From contig CAMBSR010000122.1 of assembly GCA_945870475.1 (NCBI GenBank), positions 1 to 6,850 on the forward strand: DNA of 6,850 nt. The letters are read 5' to 3'. The stretch's first letter is position 1; each line of letters opens with the position of its first letter. The position numbers and the translations under genes are program-made. This document shows positions 5,336 through 6,850 of the stretch, in pieces. The DNA comes from Phycisphaera mikurensis NBRC 102666. Lineage in GTDB: Bacteria; Planctomycetota; Phycisphaerae; Phycisphaerales; SM1A02. The notes below the pieces were generated by a model that was given only the letters and a program-made list of their open reading frames with translations, was not told the origin of the DNA and made no database searches.

Positions 5336-5695
5336 ATGCGCGTCCGCCTGATCAAGAGCTTCACGTTCGAGGCCGCCCACTGGCTCCCCTGCTTCCCGGA
5401 GGGCCACAAGTGCCGCCGCATGCACGGCCACAGCTTCCGGGTGGACGTGGTGGTCGCCGGCCCGCTGGACCCCCAGAAGGGCTACCTCGTGGACTACGGC
5501 GACATCAAGGCGCTGACCGGCCCCATCGAGCAGCAGCTCGACCACTACTGCCTCAACGAGATCCCGGGGCTGGAGAATCCCACCAGCGAGATGATCGCCA
5601 AGTGGGTGTGGGACCGGCTCAAGCCGCAGCTCCCCGCGCTCGCGCAGGTGGTCGTGCACGAGACGTGCACGAGCCGGTGCGAGTACGTGGGCTGA
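5336..5695 (+). CDS. queD: 6-carboxy-5,6,7,8-tetrahydropterin synthase (QueD/PTPS family)
   Basis: The product has 119 residues. It shows the zinc ligands H15 (FEAAHWLP), H30 and H32 (MHGHSF), the catalytic C26 in the CRRMHGH arrangement typical of QueD, VDYGDIK (52-58), the LDHYCLNEIPGLENPTSEMI stretch (68-87; D69-H70) and E109 in VVVHETCTS. These match E. coli QueD residues with an offset of one. The enzyme converts 7,8-dihydroneopterin triphosphate to 6-carboxytetrahydropterin, the first committed step to preQ0 and queuosine; a role in pterin synthesis cannot be excluded without seeing other genes. No queC, queE or queF is adjacent. ATG 5336 is preferred over an in-frame TTG at 5315, which lies in the terminator T-tract and would add unconserved residues. 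It runs convergently into the next gene, with 3 bp between stops. Confidence 0.92.
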   Translation: MRVRLIKSFTFEAAHWLPCFPEGHKCRRMHGHSFRVDVVVAGPLDPQKGYLVDYGDIKALTGPIEQQLDHYCLNEIPGLENPTSEMIAKWVWDRLKPQLPALAQVVVHETCTSRCEYVG

Positions 5696-5698
5696 CCG

Positions 5699-6850
5699 TC
5701 ACTTCAGCGATCGGATGAATACGTTCTGGAACTCCACCGGGCAGCCGTGGCTCTGCAGCGCGATCTGGCCGCTCGCCGGCACGCCGGGGAGCTGGGCGTT
5801 GTCGATCACGCGCTTACCGTTGAGGTCCACCGTGAGGCGGTCGGACACCATGCGGATCACGAAGCGGTTCCACTGTCCCACCGGCTTGTCGGCGTTCACC
5901 TTCGGCGTGCACGCCGCGCGCACCGCGGGCGACATGTTCCGGTCGTTGCGGTAGCCCCACACCTCGCCGGAACCCACGGGCCAGGTCCAGATGTTGATCT
6001 GGCTCTTGCTGCTGCCGCGCACGTAGATGCCGCTGTCGCGCTCCTCGATCTCCACCTGCTTCACCGAGCCGTCCGCGTTCCGCGCCTCGTTGCCGTCGGC
6101 GTCGATGTACGGGCGCATCATCTTGCCCTGGTGCTCCTTGGTCCAGCGCCAGTCGACCACCATCTCGAAGTCGCTGTAGTCCGCGTCGGTCCAGAGCGAA
6201 TCGCCCTTGCCGTCGAATTTGGCAGCGCCTCCCTCGAACTTCCAGTGGCCTTCCTTGCCCTTCTCCTCGTGCCAGCCCGCAAGGGTCTGGCCGTCGAACA
6301 TCCGCACCATGCCGGTGCCGTCCATCGCCACGTCCGTGGAATCGAGCGCCGGCACCGCGGCGGGCAGCTCCTTCACGCAGATGTCCTTGAACCAGATCGG
6401 GCTTCCCTCGCTCTCGAGGCAGATGTAGCCCTTGCGCGGCGTCACGCCCTTGGCGCCGCTCACCTCGCGGCCGTTGATCTCGACCGTGATGTTGCCGCGG
6501 TCGCAGGTGACCTTGTAGTGGTTCCACTCGCCAGCGCCCTTGGTGACGCGCTCGCTGGGGAGCGTGCGCTCCCAGCCGGCCGGGTGCGGGCGCAGCGGCG
6601 TCATCTTGGCGCCCCAGATGCTGAAGACGTCGCCCTGCCCGGTGTACAGGAGGCGGCCCTCCTTGTCCTTCACGTCGGGCGTGAGCATGATCTGCACCTC
6701 CACCGAGCGCGGGAACATGTTCTGCACCTGGCTCGGCACCGGATCGGACCAGACGAAGAGGCCGGCGTTGCCCTCCTTGGCCTCGTGCATCCAGTCGAAT
6801 TCGAGCACGTAGTTCTCGTACATGCGGTCGGTGCGCAGGAACCCGGTGGG
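5699..6850 (-). CDS. Tandem DUF1080 (3-keto-disaccharide hydrolase-like) protein, 5' end outside window
   Basis: The frame is open from the right edge to its stop at 5699-5701, giving 383 visible residues; the ATG at 6823 is internal, because conserved sequence (PTGFLRTDR) precedes it. Two related jelly-roll domains follow one another. Domain 1 (visible 1-162) has LRTDRMYENYVLEFDWMHE, GNAGLFVW, GQGDVFSIWG and GAGEWNHYKVTC...INGREV...KGYICLESEGSPIWFKDI. Domain 2 (about 178-383) starts MVRMFDGQTLAGWHEE and repeats the scheme: DFEMVVDWRWTKE, DSGIYVRG, VGQWNRFVI, DLNGKRV and GQIALQSHGCPVEFQNVFI. This is the DUF1080/PF06439 family, expanded in planctomycetes and linked to 3-keto-disaccharide or laminarinase-like sugar hydrolysis; such proteins are usually secreted. 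The signal peptide, if any, lies outside the window. Activity of each domain cannot be decided from sequence. Confidence 0.88.
   Translation of the reverse strand, partial: PTGFLRTDRMYENYVLEFDWMHEAKEGNAGLFVWSDPVPSQVQNMFPRSVEVQIMLTPDVKDKEGRLLYTGQGDVFSIWGAKMTPLRPHPAGWERTLPSERVTKGAGEWNHYKVTCDRGNITVEINGREVSGAKGVTPRKGYICLESEGSPIWFKDICVKELPAAVPALDSTDVAMDGTGMVRMFDGQTLAGWHEEKGKEGHWKFEGGAAKFDGKGDSLWTDADYSDFEMVVDWRWTKEHQGKMMRPYIDADGNEARNADGSVKQVEIEERDSGIYVRGSSKSQINIWTWPVGSGEVWGYRNDRNMSPAVRAACTPKVNADKPVGQWNRFVIRMVSDRLTVDLNGKRVIDNAQLPGVPASGQIALQSHGCPVEFQNVFIRSLK

Noticed and set aside
1..6850. An undescribed multi-gene system such as defence, toxin-antitoxin or a biosynthetic cluster
   Set aside because: All genes but one fit known families (mostly housekeeping), neighbours do not form a novel functional set, and no integrase, transposase or composition break is visible.

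Overview
The window is GC-rich chromosomal DNA with ordinary, compact bacterial gene organisation. The gene content suggests a member of the Planctomycetota, possibly a Phycisphaerae-like lineage. The reasons are a large protein with two DUF1080 (3-keto-disaccharide hydrolase-like) domains, an Ala/Pro-linker membrane-anchored protein of a type I recall from planctomycete genomes, an rpsP-trmD-rplS cluster with no rimM, and several genes that appear to be leaderless. This placement is inference from content; no rRNA or other decisive marker is present.

Layout. Positions 1-75 hold the last 24 codons of an Fe/Mn superoxide dismutase, followed by a GC-rich hairpin terminator (110-138). The convergent gap up to 265 contains a perfect 29-bp inverted repeat (148-176 / 210-238) and an 8-bp tandem repeat (236-271) that ends in the stop codon of the next gene. 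A minus-strand gene (266-1018) encodes a Cys-rich, membrane- or lipid-anchored protein. It diverges from a plus-strand metal-dependent amidohydrolase of the YtcJ-like family (1054-2637). A site-2-type metalloprotease of family M50 follows (2699-3469).

The centre is a translation operon: rpsP (S16), trmD (tRNA m1G37 methyltransferase) and rplS (L19), 3631-5253. It can be read as a whole transcription unit: a sigma70-type promoter (3466-3494) overlapping the protease stop codon, a roughly 130-nt leader with several hairpins, three genes, and a strong intrinsic terminator (5284-5316). A queD-type 6-carboxytetrahydropterin synthase follows (5336-5695). It runs tail-to-tail, with only 3 bp between stop codons, into a minus-strand tandem-DUF1080 protein that continues past the right edge.

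I found no mobile element with a transposase, no CRISPR array, no defence system, no RNA gene and no convincing undescribed multi-gene system. The points most worth a second look are the REPIN-like inverted repeat, the repeated pattern of a -10-like hexamer 7-8 nt from the ATG (putative leaderless genes), and the hairpin that separates the rplS Shine-Dalgarno sequence from its start codon.
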